A DNA stretch of 64,000 bases. It comes from Yersinia pekkanenii (GTDB lineage: Bacteria; Pseudomonadota; Gammaproteobacteria; Enterobacterales; Enterobacteriaceae). Under the pieces are notes generated by a model. The model had not been told where the DNA came from. It made no database searches and saw nothing but the letters and a program-made list of their open reading frames with translations. The translations under genes were made by a program, and so were the position numbers. Below, piece by piece: positions 48,725 through 59,241 of this stretch. The DNA lies in contig NZ_CQAZ01000001.1 of the NCBI RefSeq assembly GCF_001152565.1, forward strand, positions 72,851-136,850. The letters run 5' to 3'. Numbering within the stretch: the first letter of the stretch is position 1; every line of letters starts with the position of its first letter.

Positions 48725-50959
48725 TTATCGGGAACGAGGTAGCAGCACCGGTAGCTGTTTTTGCTGTGATTGATAGAGACGAACCTGGCCGCGACCACTG
48801 CGCTTGGCGGTATAACAGGCAATATCTGCTTGCGCCATAATTTCACTGCGCTGATTATTGCTGCTGCTGATTCGGGTCACACCCGCACTGGCACCAATAC
48901 GATACAGCTTATCTTCCCAGTGGAAATGGTAGCCATTGATCATTGATACCAGACTTTGGGTAATGGCTTTAGCATCGGGCAGGGTGCAATTGAGCATCAG
49001 CAGACCAAACTCATCACCACCGAGGCGTGCAATGCAATCGCTGTTGCGTAAATGCTGGTGCATCAACTGGCCAATCTCTTTCAGTAACGCATCGCCTGCC
49101 GGGTGCCCAGCGGTATCATTAATGGCTTTAAAATAGTCTAAATCAAGGAATGCCAGCGCATTTTGCTGGTTGAGATCGACGCTTATCTGGATAGCGGCTT
49201 TTAATCTATTGTCAAAGTTGGCGCGATTTGGCAGGCCGGTCAGATTATCGTGCGATGCGCTATGGCTGAGTTTCCGCATCATGGCGCGGGATTCGCCAGC
49301 ATCCTGGAACACCAGCACGGCACCCACAATGTCTCCTTCCAGAGTTTTCAGTGGGGCGACCGACTCTTGAATATCATAATACCGCCCGTCACGATGATGT
49401 AATACCATCGACTCATTCAGCGAAGAGTAAGCGCGATGATTGAGGCAATGTTCTATTGGGTTATCAATTTCTGGCCCGTCCACGCCGTTAGTCAACTTAA
49501 TGATCTGGTTAACCGGTTGGCCCAGTGCGCTGGTATTTGCCCAGCCGGTCATTTTCTCAGCAACCGGATTCATAAAGGTAATTTTCATCTCCTGATCGGT
49601 ACAAACCACGGCCTCACCGATGGAGTCCAGCGTGATATGCAGCCGTTCTTTCTCTTCGTGCAGCGCCTCAGTCAGGCGACGGTTAATCATCTCGGTTTTT
49701 TTCAGCTCATTGATATCTTCAACCTGCGAGATGAAATAGAGCGGCTGTAATTCGTGGTCGCGAACCACACTGACCACCAGTAGTGCCCACACCACCTCGC
49801 CATCGCTGCGGATATAGCGTTTTTCCATTGAATAACTGGGGATTCGGCCATGATACAAGTCATCGAGCAATTTCAGATCAGCAGAGAGATCTTCCGGATG
49901 AGTAATTTGCTGGAAAGTCAGTGTCAGTAATGTTTCTTGGCTGTAACCTAATAATTTGCACAGTGCCTTATTGACCTGCATCCATTTGCCTTCTGGCGAA
50001 ACCAGAGCCATACCAATAGCCGAATACTCCATGGCATTACGAAAGCGATTTTCACTTTCAACGATATTCGCTTTTTCCATCCGGAAGGCGTGCATTACCA
50101 TCGACATCGCGTGAGGTGGGATCAACACCATTAACAGTGGAATAAAGGAGAACGCTTGGACCGACAGTTTAGTATCAGCCTGAAGTGTAAACAGGTTGAA
50201 ATTGATCATCATTGCAATCAGCACGGTGGCCAAAAAACAGACAGTAAATGTTTCAAAACGTGGTAAGCGGATTGAGGTCCAGATCAACGCCATAATGACA
50301 AAAGTGAAGGGGAAAGGCAGATATAGCAGACCGATATAACAGGCGGCCAGCGATAATACCGTCATCCACATCATATCAAACAATGCGTTGGATTGGGTTG
50401 CGATGTTGAAGTAACCACGGCGGTAAAGTAGCCCGACTGGCCCTAAGGCCAGCATTCCTATGGCTTCGGACATAAACCATATGGTGAACACTTGGCTAAA
50501 GTTGTCGTTTTGCGGTGATAAATACCAGGCCGCAGCCAGACCACTGACCAGCGGAACGATAACCACCGTGCAAATTGAGAACTTGAGCCAACTAAACAGA
50601 CTATTCAGTGGGTCTTTGGGCTGCAGAAATTTACGCAGCAGCCACGCACCGACTGCTGCCTCTGCCAGGTTGATCAATGTCAGGGGTAATGGGAACCAAC
50701 TAATACCGTATAAAATAAAATTTGCCGCCACAATACATATCCCAGCAGTCAATAATTGCCATGGCCAGTAGCGCAAGGGATGGTGAAAAAGCGCGATCAT
50801 TAATACTGCGGTCGGGAACCATAAAGGAGCCAGATTTTCAGATTGTTCGGAAAGCTGGATACAAAAGAGTGCGAGCAAAAACACCACTATGCTGATGATA
50901 GTTATATGCAGAATGGTTTTATTATCAGGTGCCGGTTTTTCGGCCGCACTGAGATCCAT
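48725..50959 (-). CDS. MASE1-PAS-PAS-GGDEF diguanylate cyclase (DgcE/YegE-like, no EAL domain)
   Basis: This 744-residue protein makes cyclic di-GMP. Eight or so N-terminal membrane segments form a MASE1 sensor (about residues 15-300, including LAPLWFPTAVLMIAL). Two PAS domains follow (about 310-430 and 440-560; SRNRF..ALVSPEG and DSIGEAVVCTDQEMKI). The GGDEF domain has intact ARLGGDEFGLLML near residue 645. E. coli DgcE (YegE), near yegD, has the same N-terminal plan but ends in a degenerate EAL domain that is missing here. I start at ATG 50959, after AAGGTG. A GTG at 50980 is possible. Confidence 0.88.
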   Translation of the reverse strand: MDLSAAEKPAPDNKTILHITIISIVVFLLALFCIQLSEQSENLAPLWFPTAVLMIALFHHPLRYWPWQLLTAGICIVAANFILYGISWFPLPLTLINLAEAAVGAWLLRKFLQPKDPLNSLFSWLKFSICTVVIVPLVSGLAAAWYLSPQNDNFSQVFTIWFMSEAIGMLALGPVGLLYRRGYFNIATQSNALFDMMWMTVLSLAACYIGLLYLPFPFTFVIMALIWTSIRLPRFETFTVCFLATVLIAMMINFNLFTLQADTKLSVQAFSFIPLLMVLIPPHAMSMVMHAFRMEKANIVESENRFRNAMEYSAIGMALVSPEGKWMQVNKALCKLLGYSQETLLTLTFQQITHPEDLSADLKLLDDLYHGRIPSYSMEKRYIRSDGEVVWALLVVSVVRDHELQPLYFISQVEDINELKKTEMINRRLTEALHEEKERLHITLDSIGEAVVCTDQEMKITFMNPVAEKMTGWANTSALGQPVNQIIKLTNGVDGPEIDNPIEHCLNHRAYSSLNESMVLHHRDGRYYDIQESVAPLKTLEGDIVGAVLVFQDAGESRAMMRKLSHSASHDNLTGLPNRANFDNRLKAAIQISVDLNQQNALAFLDLDYFKAINDTAGHPAGDALLKEIGQLMHQHLRNSDCIARLGGDEFGLLMLNCTLPDAKAITQSLVSMINGYHFHWEDKLYRIGASAGVTRISSSNNQRSEIMAQADIACYTAKRSGRGQVRLYQSQQKQLPVLLPRSR

Positions 50960-51131
50960 ATAACACCTTATTTTGTTCACAAAGATTCGGATTATGATAG
51001 GGAAAATCCATCACATAAAAATATTTCGTCTTTAAAATACGGCTACATTCAATATATTTAGTATAGATGAGCACTGTCGGAGAGGGGGCCTTTACCCAGT
51101 GCTCAATTAATGGTTTTTTATTATATAAGCA

Positions 51132-52607
51132 TTAGACCAAGAATATGGTGGCCAGTCCCAGAAAGATGAAAAATCCGCCAGTATCGGTGATGGCGGTGAT
51201 CATCACACTGGATCCGATAGCCGGATCACGGCCTAAACGGGCCATGGTCATTGGGATAATAACGCCCATCATCGCTGCCATTAACAAGTTAAGCATCATT
51301 GCCAAGGTCATCACGCCGCCCATTGCCGGGTCGCCATATAACAGATAGGTGACAACCCCCATAATGCCGCCCCAGACCAGGCCATTAATCAGCGCCACAC
51401 CTAATTCTCTGAACATCAGGAAGGTTACATTGCCCTGCTGAATATGGTGCAGTGCCAAGGCGCGCACGATCATGGTGATAGTCTGATTACCGGTGTTACC
51501 GCCAATACCGGCCACAATCGGCATTAATGCTGCCAGTGCCACTAACTGTGAGATGGTATGTTCAAATAAACCGATCACTCTCGACGCCACAAAAGCGGTA
51601 CAGAGATTGATTGCCAGCCATGACCAGCGGGTGCGGACAGCGCGACCTACTGGGGAGAACACATCCTCTTCCGGACTCAAGCCCCCCATCCGTCTTAGGG
51701 TGGTATCGCTCTCTTCGTTGACGACGTCAACGATCTCTTCGATGGTTATGCGGCCCATCAGTTTGCCTTTGGCATCAATAACTGCGGCACTGATTAAGTC
51801 ATAACGTTCAAATGCGCCCGCCGCATCTTCCGCTTTCTGTTCTGGTTGGAAAGTGATTGGGTTGCTCTCCATCACCTCAAACACTTTGGCATCTGGTGAG
51901 TTGAGCAGAATAGCGGTCAGTGGTAGCTCACCGAGTAAGGTATTTTTGCGGTCAATAACAAAGATTTTGTCTGTGGCATCGGGGATGTTTTTCCGGTAAC
52001 GCAAATAGCGTTGCACGGTTGCCAGAGCCACGTCGGCCCGCACCGTGACCAGTTCGAAATCCATCATCTGACCAACAGTATCGCGGCCATACTGGATAAC
52101 CTCCCGCACGCGGGCTCGTTGATCCGGATCCAGTGAGGTGAGTAAGCGGCCCATCAGATTACGTGGCAGGTATTCAGCCAGATAAGCCTGTTCATCGACA
52201 TGCAAGGGGCGCATGGCTTTTAACAGGTCTTTATCGCTCATCTCTTTAATCAGGGTGTCCCACACGGTTTCAGAGACTTCAACCAGTGTTTGACCACGTT
52301 TCTCGTTTTTGACTAACCGCCACAATGCTAAGCGTTCGTCATTGGGCAAGGCTTCCAGTAAGTCGGCGAGGTCTGCTGCGTGTAGGTTATCGAGCAGGTT
52401 TCTGATCTCTAACGTTTGTTCTAACAATTGCTCATTACTGAGCTTTTCCCGTTCTTCCTCGCGACCAAGAATGCCGTCAATCAAGGCTTTATTATTCAGT
52501 AATAGGGAAAGTATCCGGTTGCGTATTTCTGCCAGTTTTTTAGCATTATTTTTAGCTTTGTTTTTTATCACGGCGGAAAGTGGCCCAGGGATTATTGGTA
52601 CTGGCAT
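51132..52607 (-). CDS. mgtE: Magnesium transporter MgtE
   Basis: MgtE is a dimeric Mg2+ channel gated by cytosolic Mg2+. The 491-residue protein shows the N domain (about residues 50-180, LHAADLADLLEALPNDERLA), the CBS pair (about 185-305, with RITIEEIVDVVNEE), the plug helix and five membrane spans (about 325-491). The pore-lining signature PIVAGIGGNTGNQTITMIVR is intact. AAAGGACACACT precedes the ATG. No Mg2+ riboswitch could be seen upstream, where an ERIC-like edge lies instead. Confidence 0.95.
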   Translation of the reverse strand: MPVPIIPGPLSAVIKNKAKNNAKKLAEIRNRILSLLLNNKALIDGILGREEEREKLSNEQLLEQTLEIRNLLDNLHAADLADLLEALPNDERLALWRLVKNEKRGQTLVEVSETVWDTLIKEMSDKDLLKAMRPLHVDEQAYLAEYLPRNLMGRLLTSLDPDQRARVREVIQYGRDTVGQMMDFELVTVRADVALATVQRYLRYRKNIPDATDKIFVIDRKNTLLGELPLTAILLNSPDAKVFEVMESNPITFQPEQKAEDAAGAFERYDLISAAVIDAKGKLMGRITIEEIVDVVNEESDTTLRRMGGLSPEEDVFSPVGRAVRTRWSWLAINLCTAFVASRVIGLFEHTISQLVALAALMPIVAGIGGNTGNQTITMIVRALALHHIQQGNVTFLMFRELGVALINGLVWGGIMGVVTYLLYGDPAMGGVMTLAMMLNLLMAAMMGVIIPMTMARLGRDPAIGSSVMITAITDTGGFFIFLGLATIFLV

Positions 52608-52616
52608 AGTGTGTCC

Positions 52617-52650
52617 TTTATACCCAACGTATTTGAAGCCGCAGGGTGGT
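52617..52650. repeat. ERIC-like edge sequence upstream of mgtE
   Basis: TTTATACCCAACGTATTTGAAG resembles the outer about 25 bp of ERIC (TATACCCAA..TTGAAG), but the rest (to about 52720) is not the ERIC centre. It is probably a fragment, or another Yersinia repeat with related ends. Confidence 0.4.
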
Positions 52651-52733
52651 TCGCTTGCAGCCTACTTGCCACGCCAATTACTTGGCTATAGGGAGATGTA
52701 GCGGGTGCGAGTAGGGGTGATGAGCACTAAAAT

Positions 52734-52925
52734 CTAGGGGCTGAGGTCGGTCTCATGGGGGCCCGGAGGCTCGCCTTCCACCGTCAGCTCTAGCTGTTGC
52801 GATCCCCTACGCTCCTGATGATGAGAAATAGACGCGATCGCCGCATATAATAAACGGCCAAATAGAATGAGAAAACTCACCAGTAGGATAATTTTTGTTA
52901 GCTGTGTGGACGGTCTTTTTCTCAT
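52734..52925 (-). CDS. yfgG: Small membrane protein YfgG
   Basis: This 63-residue protein reads MRKRPSTQLTKIILLVSFLI followed by LFGRLLYAAIASISHHQERR. It aligns along its length with E. coli YfgG (63 aa): a basic N terminus, one membrane span (about residues 11-32), HHQ and an acidic tail. In E. coli yfgG lies near ppx, with yfgF between. Here ERIC copies separate it from ppx and yfgF is absent. E. coli YfgG has been linked to nickel and cobalt tolerance. Confidence 0.8.
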   Translation of the reverse strand: MRKRPSTQLTKIILLVSFLILFGRLLYAAIASISHHQERRGSQQLELTVEGEPPGPHETDLSP

Positions 52926-52930
52926 TATTA

Positions 52931-53053
52931 ACCCTTCGCTCTTGGCGCTGCAGCGGTGTTAGCTGCTCTCACTCACCCGAATCACTGACTTGAGTAAGCT
53001 CATCGGGATTCTTTCGTTTGCTGCCTTGCTGCAACACCAATATCTTTGGGTAA
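52931..53053 (-). repeat. ERIC element upstream of yfgG
   Basis: Reading leftward it goes TTTACCCAAAGATATTGGTG, TTGCAGCAAGGCAGCAAACG, AATCCCGATGAGCTTACTCA, AGTCAGTGATTCGGGTGAGT and GCTGCAGCGCCAAG, about 123 bp in all. It is complete, with matching ends. Confidence 0.9.
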
Positions 53054-53065
53054 ACCCCTTTATTA

Positions 53066-53140
53066 CTTGGCGCTGCAGCGGTGTTAGTTGCTCTCACTCA
53101 CCCGAATCACTGACTTGAGTAAGCTCATCGGGATTCTTTC
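53066..53140 (-). repeat. Truncated second ERIC copy abutting ppx
   Basis: These 75 bp repeat 52941-53015 with a single base difference (C to T), 125 bp apart and in the same orientation. The copy stops three bases before the ppx stop codon (53144-53146), so one half of the ERIC palindrome is missing. Confidence 0.92.
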
Positions 53141-53143
53141 TGA

Positions 53144-54718
53144 TTACTCTTTGGTCGTAACAACCTCGGCCTCTTTCGGCGCGTCGTTTTCTTCGTCTTC
53201 TTCGATGATAAGCTTCCAGCCTACCACATCATCCCAGTAAGCCTGTTCACGTTCAAAATCCAGTTGCACCAGATTATTTTGTGTCAGGAAATTCGCCGGG
53301 AAACGCAAGGTCCAGTGGCCGTCATTGGTCATCAGACGCAGACTTTCCGGTGTGGTGGTCGACTGACGTTGATTATTCAGTAGTGTAGCCAAGCGTAATA
53401 ACTGAATTAACGGCAAATAATATTTTTTCTTGAATAAATTCAAGCGTGGCAGTTCATCCAGCTTAATACCTTTACGGTGCATACGGACCAGGGTTGCCAA
53501 TAGCAATTGCTGCTCCTGATTGAAGCCCGGCAAGTTGGTGTTTTGCAGAATATAGGCTGAATGACGGTGCATCCCGCTGTGATTAATGCTCAGGCCGACT
53601 TCATGTAGCATTGCGGCCCATTTAAGCAGTGCTTCAAGTTGTGGCTGTACCAGCTTGGTATTCTGTGCCATCCATTGGGTATAAAGCTGTTCGGTGGTTT
53701 CCAGTACCCGACGGGCCTGTTCGCGGTCAATATTATAGTGTTCGGCCAGGCTTTTGGCTGTGCGCTGGCGAATATCCTGATGGCGGAAACGGCCTTCCAT
53801 CTCATACAACACACCTTCACGCAGTGCACCGTCAGATAGCCGTAACTCTTTGATTGCTAATGCATCGAATACACCACACAGAATAGCCAGACCCGGCACA
53901 AATACGGATTGACGATCTTCCGATAATCCCGGCAAATTCAGGGCAGAGAAGTGTTTGAATTGCAGCACTTGGTCAACCAGCATTTCGAGGCGTTCCGGGG
54001 TGATCAACCCGTCCTTCTCGCCCATTGCCACCAAGACTTCGTAGGTGGCTTTAATGGTGCCAGAGGCCCCCAGTGCGTACTGCCAGCCTTGGATCCGATA
54101 TTGCCATGCCAGATTTTCCAGTTTTTGTGCTGCCGCCAAACGGGCACGTTTGAAATTGGCCTTACTTATCTCACCGTGCGGGAAAAACTGTTGAGCAAAA
54201 CTGACGCAACCCATGCGACGACTTTCTACCAGCAGTGGTTCGAAGTCTTCACCAATAACCAACTCGGTGGAGCCGCCACCAATGTCAATGACCAGCTTGC
54301 GACCTTTCTCCGGCTGAGTATGTTCTACTCCCATAAAAATCAGACGAGCCTCTTCCTGACCAGAAATGATCTCTATCGGGTAAGGGATAACCGCAGTAGC
54401 GCGCTTGAGGAAGGTTTCCGCGTTAGCTGCTTGCCGCAGCGAATGGGTGCCGACGATACACACGTTGTCCGGTGAAAAACCCTGTAAACGTTCGGCAAAC
54501 AGTGCCAGACAGGCTAAACCCCGTTCGATGGCCTCTTCGCTGAGCATATTATTATGGTCTAAACCATCAGCCAGATGCACTCGCTGCTTCAGGCGGCCTA
54601 AAACCTGCAAAGCGCCGTTGACGACGCGAGCAATCACCATATGGAAACTGTTAGAACCCAGGTCAATGGCGGCAATTTCCTGCGGTTTGGTGGTCGTTGA
54701 ATTGTTGGATAGCGGCAT
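53144..54718 (-). CDS. ppx: Exopolyphosphatase / guanosine pentaphosphatase
   Basis: Ppx hydrolyses long-chain polyphosphate processively from the ends. The 524-residue protein has the ASKHA-fold phosphate loops [17 protein letters not shown] and [17 protein letters not shown], the catalytic Glu region [14 protein letters not shown], and a C-terminal HD-type helical domain ([20 protein letters not shown]). It starts 4 bp after the ppk stop, forming a ppk-ppx operon as in E. coli. Its 3' end is bordered by a partial ERIC, and the acidic tail ([15 protein letters not shown]) is complete. Confidence 0.97.
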   Translation of the reverse strand: MPLSNNSTTTKPQEIAAIDLGSNSFHMVIARVVNGALQVLGRLKQRVHLADGLDHNNMLSEEAIERGLACLALFAERLQGFSPDNVCIVGTHSLRQAANAETFLKRATAVIPYPIEIISGQEEARLIFMGVEHTQPEKGRKLVIDIGGGSTELVIGEDFEPLLVESRRMGCVSFAQQFFPHGEISKANFKRARLAAAQKLENLAWQYRIQGWQYALGASGTIKATYEVLVAMGEKDGLITPERLEMLVDQVLQFKHFSALNLPGLSEDRQSVFVPGLAILCGVFDALAIKELRLSDGALREGVLYEMEGRFRHQDIRQRTAKSLAEHYNIDREQARRVLETTEQLYTQWMAQNTKLVQPQLEALLKWAAMLHEVGLSINHSGMHRHSAYILQNTNLPGFNQEQQLLLATLVRMHRKGIKLDELPRLNLFKKKYYLPLIQLLRLATLLNNQRQSTTTPESLRLMTNDGHWTLRFPANFLTQNNLVQLDFEREQAYWDDVVGWKLIIEEDEENDAPKEAEVVTTKE

Positions 54719-54722
54719 ATTT

Positions 54723-56792
54723 TTAGCTCGATGCGTCTGGTTGTTCCAGCGCTTTTAAATAATCATAGATGGCAATCTGTGCACGTACTTTGCGCCTATT
54801 GCCACGCGGTACATAACGATTACTCAGTTCTTTATCAATATAACGGGCTTTTACCGTGTCGTTGAATAACAGCTCTAAAATATCCAGTACCCGCTGCTTT
54901 AACCTTGGGTCCAGCAACGAGACTGCGACTTCAATACGATAATCAATATTCCGGGTCATCCAGTCAGCGGAAGAGAGATACACCAGTTTGTCGCCTTTAT
55001 TCTCAAAGACGTACACCCGGTCATGCTCTAAGAAGCGGTCAACGATACTGGTAACCTGAATATTATCGCTGATCCCAGGCATATTTGGGATTAACGAACA
55101 CATACCACGCACTAATAACCGGATTTTTACCCCTGCACTGGAAGCGCTATATAACCTATCTACCAAGCCTTTATCCACTAAATTATTTATCTTCAGGGTA
55201 ATACCGGCGCTTTCACCGGCCTGAGCATGAATAATTTCCTGATCAATCAATTGATACAGCATCAAGCGCGAGTTCTGTGGTGACACCATTAGATTATCAA
55301 ATTTGACCGGGCGATAAGGGTTTTCAATAAAGTTAAATACCCGCCGTACTTCATTGGTAATCCTGGCATCCGCCGTCAGTAACGAATAATCGGTATAAAG
55401 GCGGGCTGTTTTCTCGTTAAAGTTACCGGTGCCAATATGGGCGTAACGGACGATTTCGTCCCCTTCCAAGCGGGAAATTAGGAATAATTTGGCATGAATC
55501 TTCAGGCCCGGCGCGGAGAAAATAACATGTACACCGGCAGCGGTTAGGCTTTTAGCCCAATGGATGTTGGCTTCTTCATCAAAGCGCGCTTGTAGCTCCA
55601 CCACCACTGTGACTTTTTTGCCGTTATGGGCCGCATGGATCATTGATTCGATAATGCGCGAATCCTTGGCGACCCGATAAATATTGATTTTAATCGCTAA
55701 TACGCTCGGATCGAATGATGCCTGACGCAGTAATTCCAATACGTGTTCAAAGGTATGATATGGGTAATACAGCAGCACATCCTGTTCGCGGATGGCATCA
55801 AAACCGTTGCGGAATTTATCGAACCAGATATGGCGTAGGCGGGGCATTGGCCGGTTAACCATATTGCTTTTGCCGACATTCGGGAAGCTGATAAAGTCTT
55901 TAAAATTGTGGTAACGGCCGCCGGCGATGACTGAGTCATCATTAGAGATGCCCAGCTTGTTACGCAGTAATTCCACCATCTCATCGGGCATATCGCGTTG
56001 GTAAACAAAGCGCACCGGTTCTGCCGTCAGGCGTTGTTTCAAGCTGGATGACATCAGTTCCAGCAGACTGGATTCCATTTCAGTGACCAAATCATATTCG
56101 GCATCACGGGTCATCTTCATGGAATAGGCATTCAGCGTATCGTAATCAAAGAAGCCTTTAAAGATCTCATCAAGGCAATACCTCAATATATTATCAAGTA
56201 ATATCATTGGCTTGCGTCGGCGAGGGGCTTCCGGCGGCAAATTAACAAAACGTGGAACTTTATCTGAAGGAATTTCTAGCAGGGCATAGGCGATTTGCTG
56301 ACCGCGGATAATTTCCACCGCCAGATAGGTGTAATCGTCTTTTAAGAATCGCACCAGATTGGTGTCATGGTTGATCAGGATTGGCGTGATGTGCTGGCGC
56401 AGGTGCTGTTTAAAGTATTGCTTCAACCAGATTTGCTGATTCTCGGAAATCTGCCGCTCATTAATCAGGAAGATCTGATTGCGCGCCATCTCCAGTAATA
56501 AATCATTATATAGCCCGTCAAATTCTTGATCGGCTTTCACCACTTTGCTCTGAATTCTTTTCAGCAAATGGCGGGAAGTCACGGCAGAGCCTTGCTCTTC
56601 GCTAATCAAAATGCGCCGTTTCAGATCGGCAAAACGGACTTTGTAGAATTCATCCAGATTATTGGAGTAAATGCCAAGAAACCGCATCCGCTCAATGAGT
56701 GGATTGCTCTTATCCGCTGCTTCCTGCAATACCCGCTCATTAAAAGATAACCAGCTGAGTTCTTTTTCGATGTAGAGCTTTTCCTGACCCAT
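54723..56792 (-). CDS. ppk1: Polyphosphate kinase 1
   Basis: Ppk1 makes inorganic polyphosphate from ATP at the inner membrane. The phospholipase-D-like catalytic motifs are intact: [12 protein letters not shown], with the autophosphorylated His, and [20 protein letters not shown]. The N terminus [20 protein letters not shown] is nearly identical to E. coli. I start there (56792, with CTGGAG upstream), giving 689 aa. The frame is open 29 codons further upstream, but that part is unlike the family. It diverges from the pst operon. Confidence 0.97.
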   Translation of the reverse strand: MGQEKLYIEKELSWLSFNERVLQEAADKSNPLIERMRFLGIYSNNLDEFYKVRFADLKRRILISEEQGSAVTSRHLLKRIQSKVVKADQEFDGLYNDLLLEMARNQIFLINERQISENQQIWLKQYFKQHLRQHITPILINHDTNLVRFLKDDYTYLAVEIIRGQQIAYALLEIPSDKVPRFVNLPPEAPRRRKPMILLDNILRYCLDEIFKGFFDYDTLNAYSMKMTRDAEYDLVTEMESSLLELMSSSLKQRLTAEPVRFVYQRDMPDEMVELLRNKLGISNDDSVIAGGRYHNFKDFISFPNVGKSNMVNRPMPRLRHIWFDKFRNGFDAIREQDVLLYYPYHTFEHVLELLRQASFDPSVLAIKINIYRVAKDSRIIESMIHAAHNGKKVTVVVELQARFDEEANIHWAKSLTAAGVHVIFSAPGLKIHAKLFLISRLEGDEIVRYAHIGTGNFNEKTARLYTDYSLLTADARITNEVRRVFNFIENPYRPVKFDNLMVSPQNSRLMLYQLIDQEIIHAQAGESAGITLKINNLVDKGLVDRLYSASSAGVKIRLLVRGMCSLIPNMPGISDNIQVTSIVDRFLEHDRVYVFENKGDKLVYLSSADWMTRNIDYRIEVAVSLLDPRLKQRVLDILELLFNDTVKARYIDKELSNRYVPRGNRRKVRAQIAIYDYLKALEQPDASS

Positions 56793-57036
56793 TGCAACTC
56801 CAGTAAGATTATTGTGGGAGTATTTAGTGTCCATAATCATTATTGCGAAAGATTGACAAGAAAGTCCAACAGATATCATTAGTTAACGTCCAAAGATATT
56901 GTCAGATAAGTACCATCAACATTGTCATGCAAACACCACAAAACTGACATAAGATGCTCGGTCATCTGGCTATACATTAGTGGTATAGACGCAATTGATT
57001 TGATTACAGTAACCATAGACGGATATGGCGTAGAGC
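56793..57036. promoter_or_regulatory. Divergent control region between ppk and the pst operon
   Basis: These 244 bp hold both promoters. Two spaced TTGTCAT/CTGACAT-like words (about 56920-56955) recall Pho-box repeats, but their phasing does not fit the 7+4 bp pattern, so I make no firm operator call. Confidence 0.3.
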
Positions 57037-59241
57037 ATGAGGCAATCGAAGAGTATGCCGCGAACGGGCACAGTAACACCATCAGGGAGAGACAAACGCC
57101 GGGCTGTCATTGACTCTTTGGTGCGCATGATGGTGACTGGCAGTGGCATGCTAGTGTTGCTGACGTTAATGCTGATTTTCTTCTATTTGTTGTATGCCGT
57201 ATTCCCCTTGTTTAAACCTGTCGCTATCAATTTGCATAATCAGTTTGCGGTCAAACGCAGTGCCCCGACTGTTGCGCTCGGCGTTGATATTCAAGGGCTG
57301 GTGGGGTATCGCATTGATAACCAGGGCAAAGGGTACTTTATTCGGCTCAATACTCAAGGGGGATCTCCGGCAGGTAGCCTGATAAGCGAACAAGTATTAT
57401 CACCACCGCCGGTGTCCATCAGCCGTGCGGCGGGTGGGCAGCCTCTGTATGGTGCTGGCCTCAATAATGGTCGTTTTATTTTACTGCAACCTGATTTTTC
57501 GGCCACTCCGCCACGCTGGCAATTTCCGCTGGGTGATCAACCGCGGGTGATGGATTTGAAAGGCCAGCGCCTGCACCATTTGGTTTTGGCTGAATCGCAA
57601 CCACAGCAATTTGCCATTGCCGCCGTTACCGATGATGGCCGCTTACTGGCCGGTAAGTTTACTGAGCAGGGGCAACAGCTCGCTGAACTGACTGATGTAC
57701 CGAAGAAAACCGATCAACTTCTATTGGCGGCTGACGGGCGTTTACTTTATCAATTATCTGGCAACCAACTGTATATCTATCAATTCGACCCTGAGCCCAG
57801 GTTGCGTGAGGTCGTATCGTTATTTGATGATAAACCTGTATCAGACCAGCCATTGACTCTTTCTTTGCTGGCGGGTGGAACATCGCTGCTGGTGCAATCG
57901 CCGGATGGCAAATTAACCCAATGGTTCGATGTACAGCAAAAACAAGACAACCTATTTCACTTAACCTCTATTCGCAGTTTTACCCCAGCAAGTAAAGGCT
58001 TATTGGCCACCGAAAACATGCGTCGGGTATTCGCTTCATTGTCGCCTAAAGGTGAGTTATCACTCTTTTCCAGTATCCAGTCATCACCTCTACTGCAACA
58101 TAAATTGGCCGATGGTATTAGCCATGCTGCTTTCTCTCCCTGGGGCGATAGTTTGCTGGTGGAGAATGCCGCCGGTTGGTCTGCTTACCAATTGGATAAC
58201 CGCTATCCGGATATCAGTTGGCGTAGCTTGTGGCAACGGGTGTGGTATGAAAATTACCCTGAACCGGCCTATATCTGGCAATCAAGCTCTGCACAAGAGA
58301 ACTATCAGGCTAAATTCAGCCTGGTACCGATTATTTTTGGCACATTAAAGGCGGCTGGCTATGCCATGTTATTTGCTGTACCGCTGGCATTGGCTGGCGC
58401 TATTTACACCGCCTATTTTATGTCGGCTGGCTGGCGTCGGGTGGTTAAACCGGCCATTGAGATGATGGGTGCATTCCCGACGGTAGTGATCGGTTTGATT
58501 GCCGGTATTTGGCTGGCTCCGGTGATTGAACGTTATCTGGTGGGCATTCTGTTGCTCCCCCCGTTACTGGCATTGGCCATCTTATTGTGTGGCTGGGGTA
58601 GCTCTCGTTTGGCAGAAAAGGCCCAGTGGCAGTTACCCGCAGGCTGGGATGTGATGGTACTGTTGCCGGTTATTCTGTTGACGGGGTGGTTGGCATTATG
58701 GTTAGGGCCGCAGTTATCGCTGTGGGCGCTAGGGTTGCCGTTACATGAATGGTTGGGTGACAACTATGACCAACGCAATGCTCTGGTGGTGGGTGTCGCC
58801 ATGGGATTTGCTCTGATCCCGGTTATTTTCTCGCTGGCGGAGGATGCGTTGTTCAGTGTGCCCCCGTCACTAAGCCAAGGCTCGTTGGCCCTGGGCGCTA
58901 CCCCGTGGCAGACCTTGGTTCGGGTGGTACTCCCCTCGGCTTATGCCGGTATATTCTCTGCTTTGATGATTGGTTTTGGCCGTGCAGTGGGTGAAACCAT
59001 GATTGTACTGATGGCGACCGGTAACACGCCGATTATCAATGGCAGTATTTTTCAGGGGCTGCGGGCGATGGCGGCTAACATTGCCATTGAAATGCCGGAA
59101 GCGGTGGTCGGAAGCGGGCATTATCGGGTGTTGTTCCTGACGGCGTTGGTGCTGTTTTGCTTCACGTTCTTAGTGAATACCCTGGCAGAGGCTATCCGCC
59201 TGCGGTTGCGTGAACGCTATCAAATGGAGCGGACCGCATAA
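57037..59241 (+). CDS. pstC: PstC-type phosphate ABC permease with large periplasmic insertion
   Basis: This 734-residue protein has one N-terminal membrane span (about residues 33-58), then about 360 periplasmic residues with propeller-like repeats (LLLAADGRLLYQLSGNQLYI). A C-terminal six-span permease domain (about 428-725) carries an EAA loop, PSLSQGSLALGATPWQTLVR. The classic PstC is about 320 aa, so this is the long-loop type found beside ppk/ppx in Vibrio and relatives (pstC2). It ends one base into pstA. The start is uncertain: Met1 has a weak ribosome binding site and Met7 is also possible. No pstS gene is nearby. Confidence 0.88.
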   Translation: MRQSKSMPRTGTVTPSGRDKRRAVIDSLVRMMVTGSGMLVLLTLMLIFFYLLYAVFPLFKPVAINLHNQFAVKRSAPTVALGVDIQGLVGYRIDNQGKGYFIRLNTQGGSPAGSLISEQVLSPPPVSISRAAGGQPLYGAGLNNGRFILLQPDFSATPPRWQFPLGDQPRVMDLKGQRLHHLVLAESQPQQFAIAAVTDDGRLLAGKFTEQGQQLAELTDVPKKTDQLLLAADGRLLYQLSGNQLYIYQFDPEPRLREVVSLFDDKPVSDQPLTLSLLAGGTSLLVQSPDGKLTQWFDVQQKQDNLFHLTSIRSFTPASKGLLATENMRRVFASLSPKGELSLFSSIQSSPLLQHKLADGISHAAFSPWGDSLLVENAAGWSAYQLDNRYPDISWRSLWQRVWYENYPEPAYIWQSSSAQENYQAKFSLVPIIFGTLKAAGYAMLFAVPLALAGAIYTAYFMSAGWRRVVKPAIEMMGAFPTVVIGLIAGIWLAPVIERYLVGILLLPPLLALAILLCGWGSSRLAEKAQWQLPAGWDVMVLLPVILLTGWLALWLGPQLSLWALGLPLHEWLGDNYDQRNALVVGVAMGFALIPVIFSLAEDALFSVPPSLSQGSLALGATPWQTLVRVVLPSAYAGIFSALMIGFGRAVGETMIVLMATGNTPIINGSIFQGLRAMAANIAIEMPEAVVGSGHYRVLFLTALVLFCFTFLVNTLAEAIRLRLRERYQMERTA

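Noticed and set aside
52617-52730. A complete ERIC upstream of mgtE
   Set aside because: Only the outer end resembles ERIC. The conserved centre (CCGATGAGCTTACTCAAGTA) is missing, so it is listed as a fragment only.
52608-52733. Mg2+ riboswitch (ykoK/M-box type) before mgtE
   Set aside because: The leader is short and filled by a repeat-like sequence; none of the M-box conserved segments could be found.
56880-57036. Pho box between ppk and the pst operon
   Set aside because: TTGTCAT- and CTGACAT-like words are present, but not in the 11-bp periodic arrangement expected for PhoB. Without a matrix scan I do not call it.
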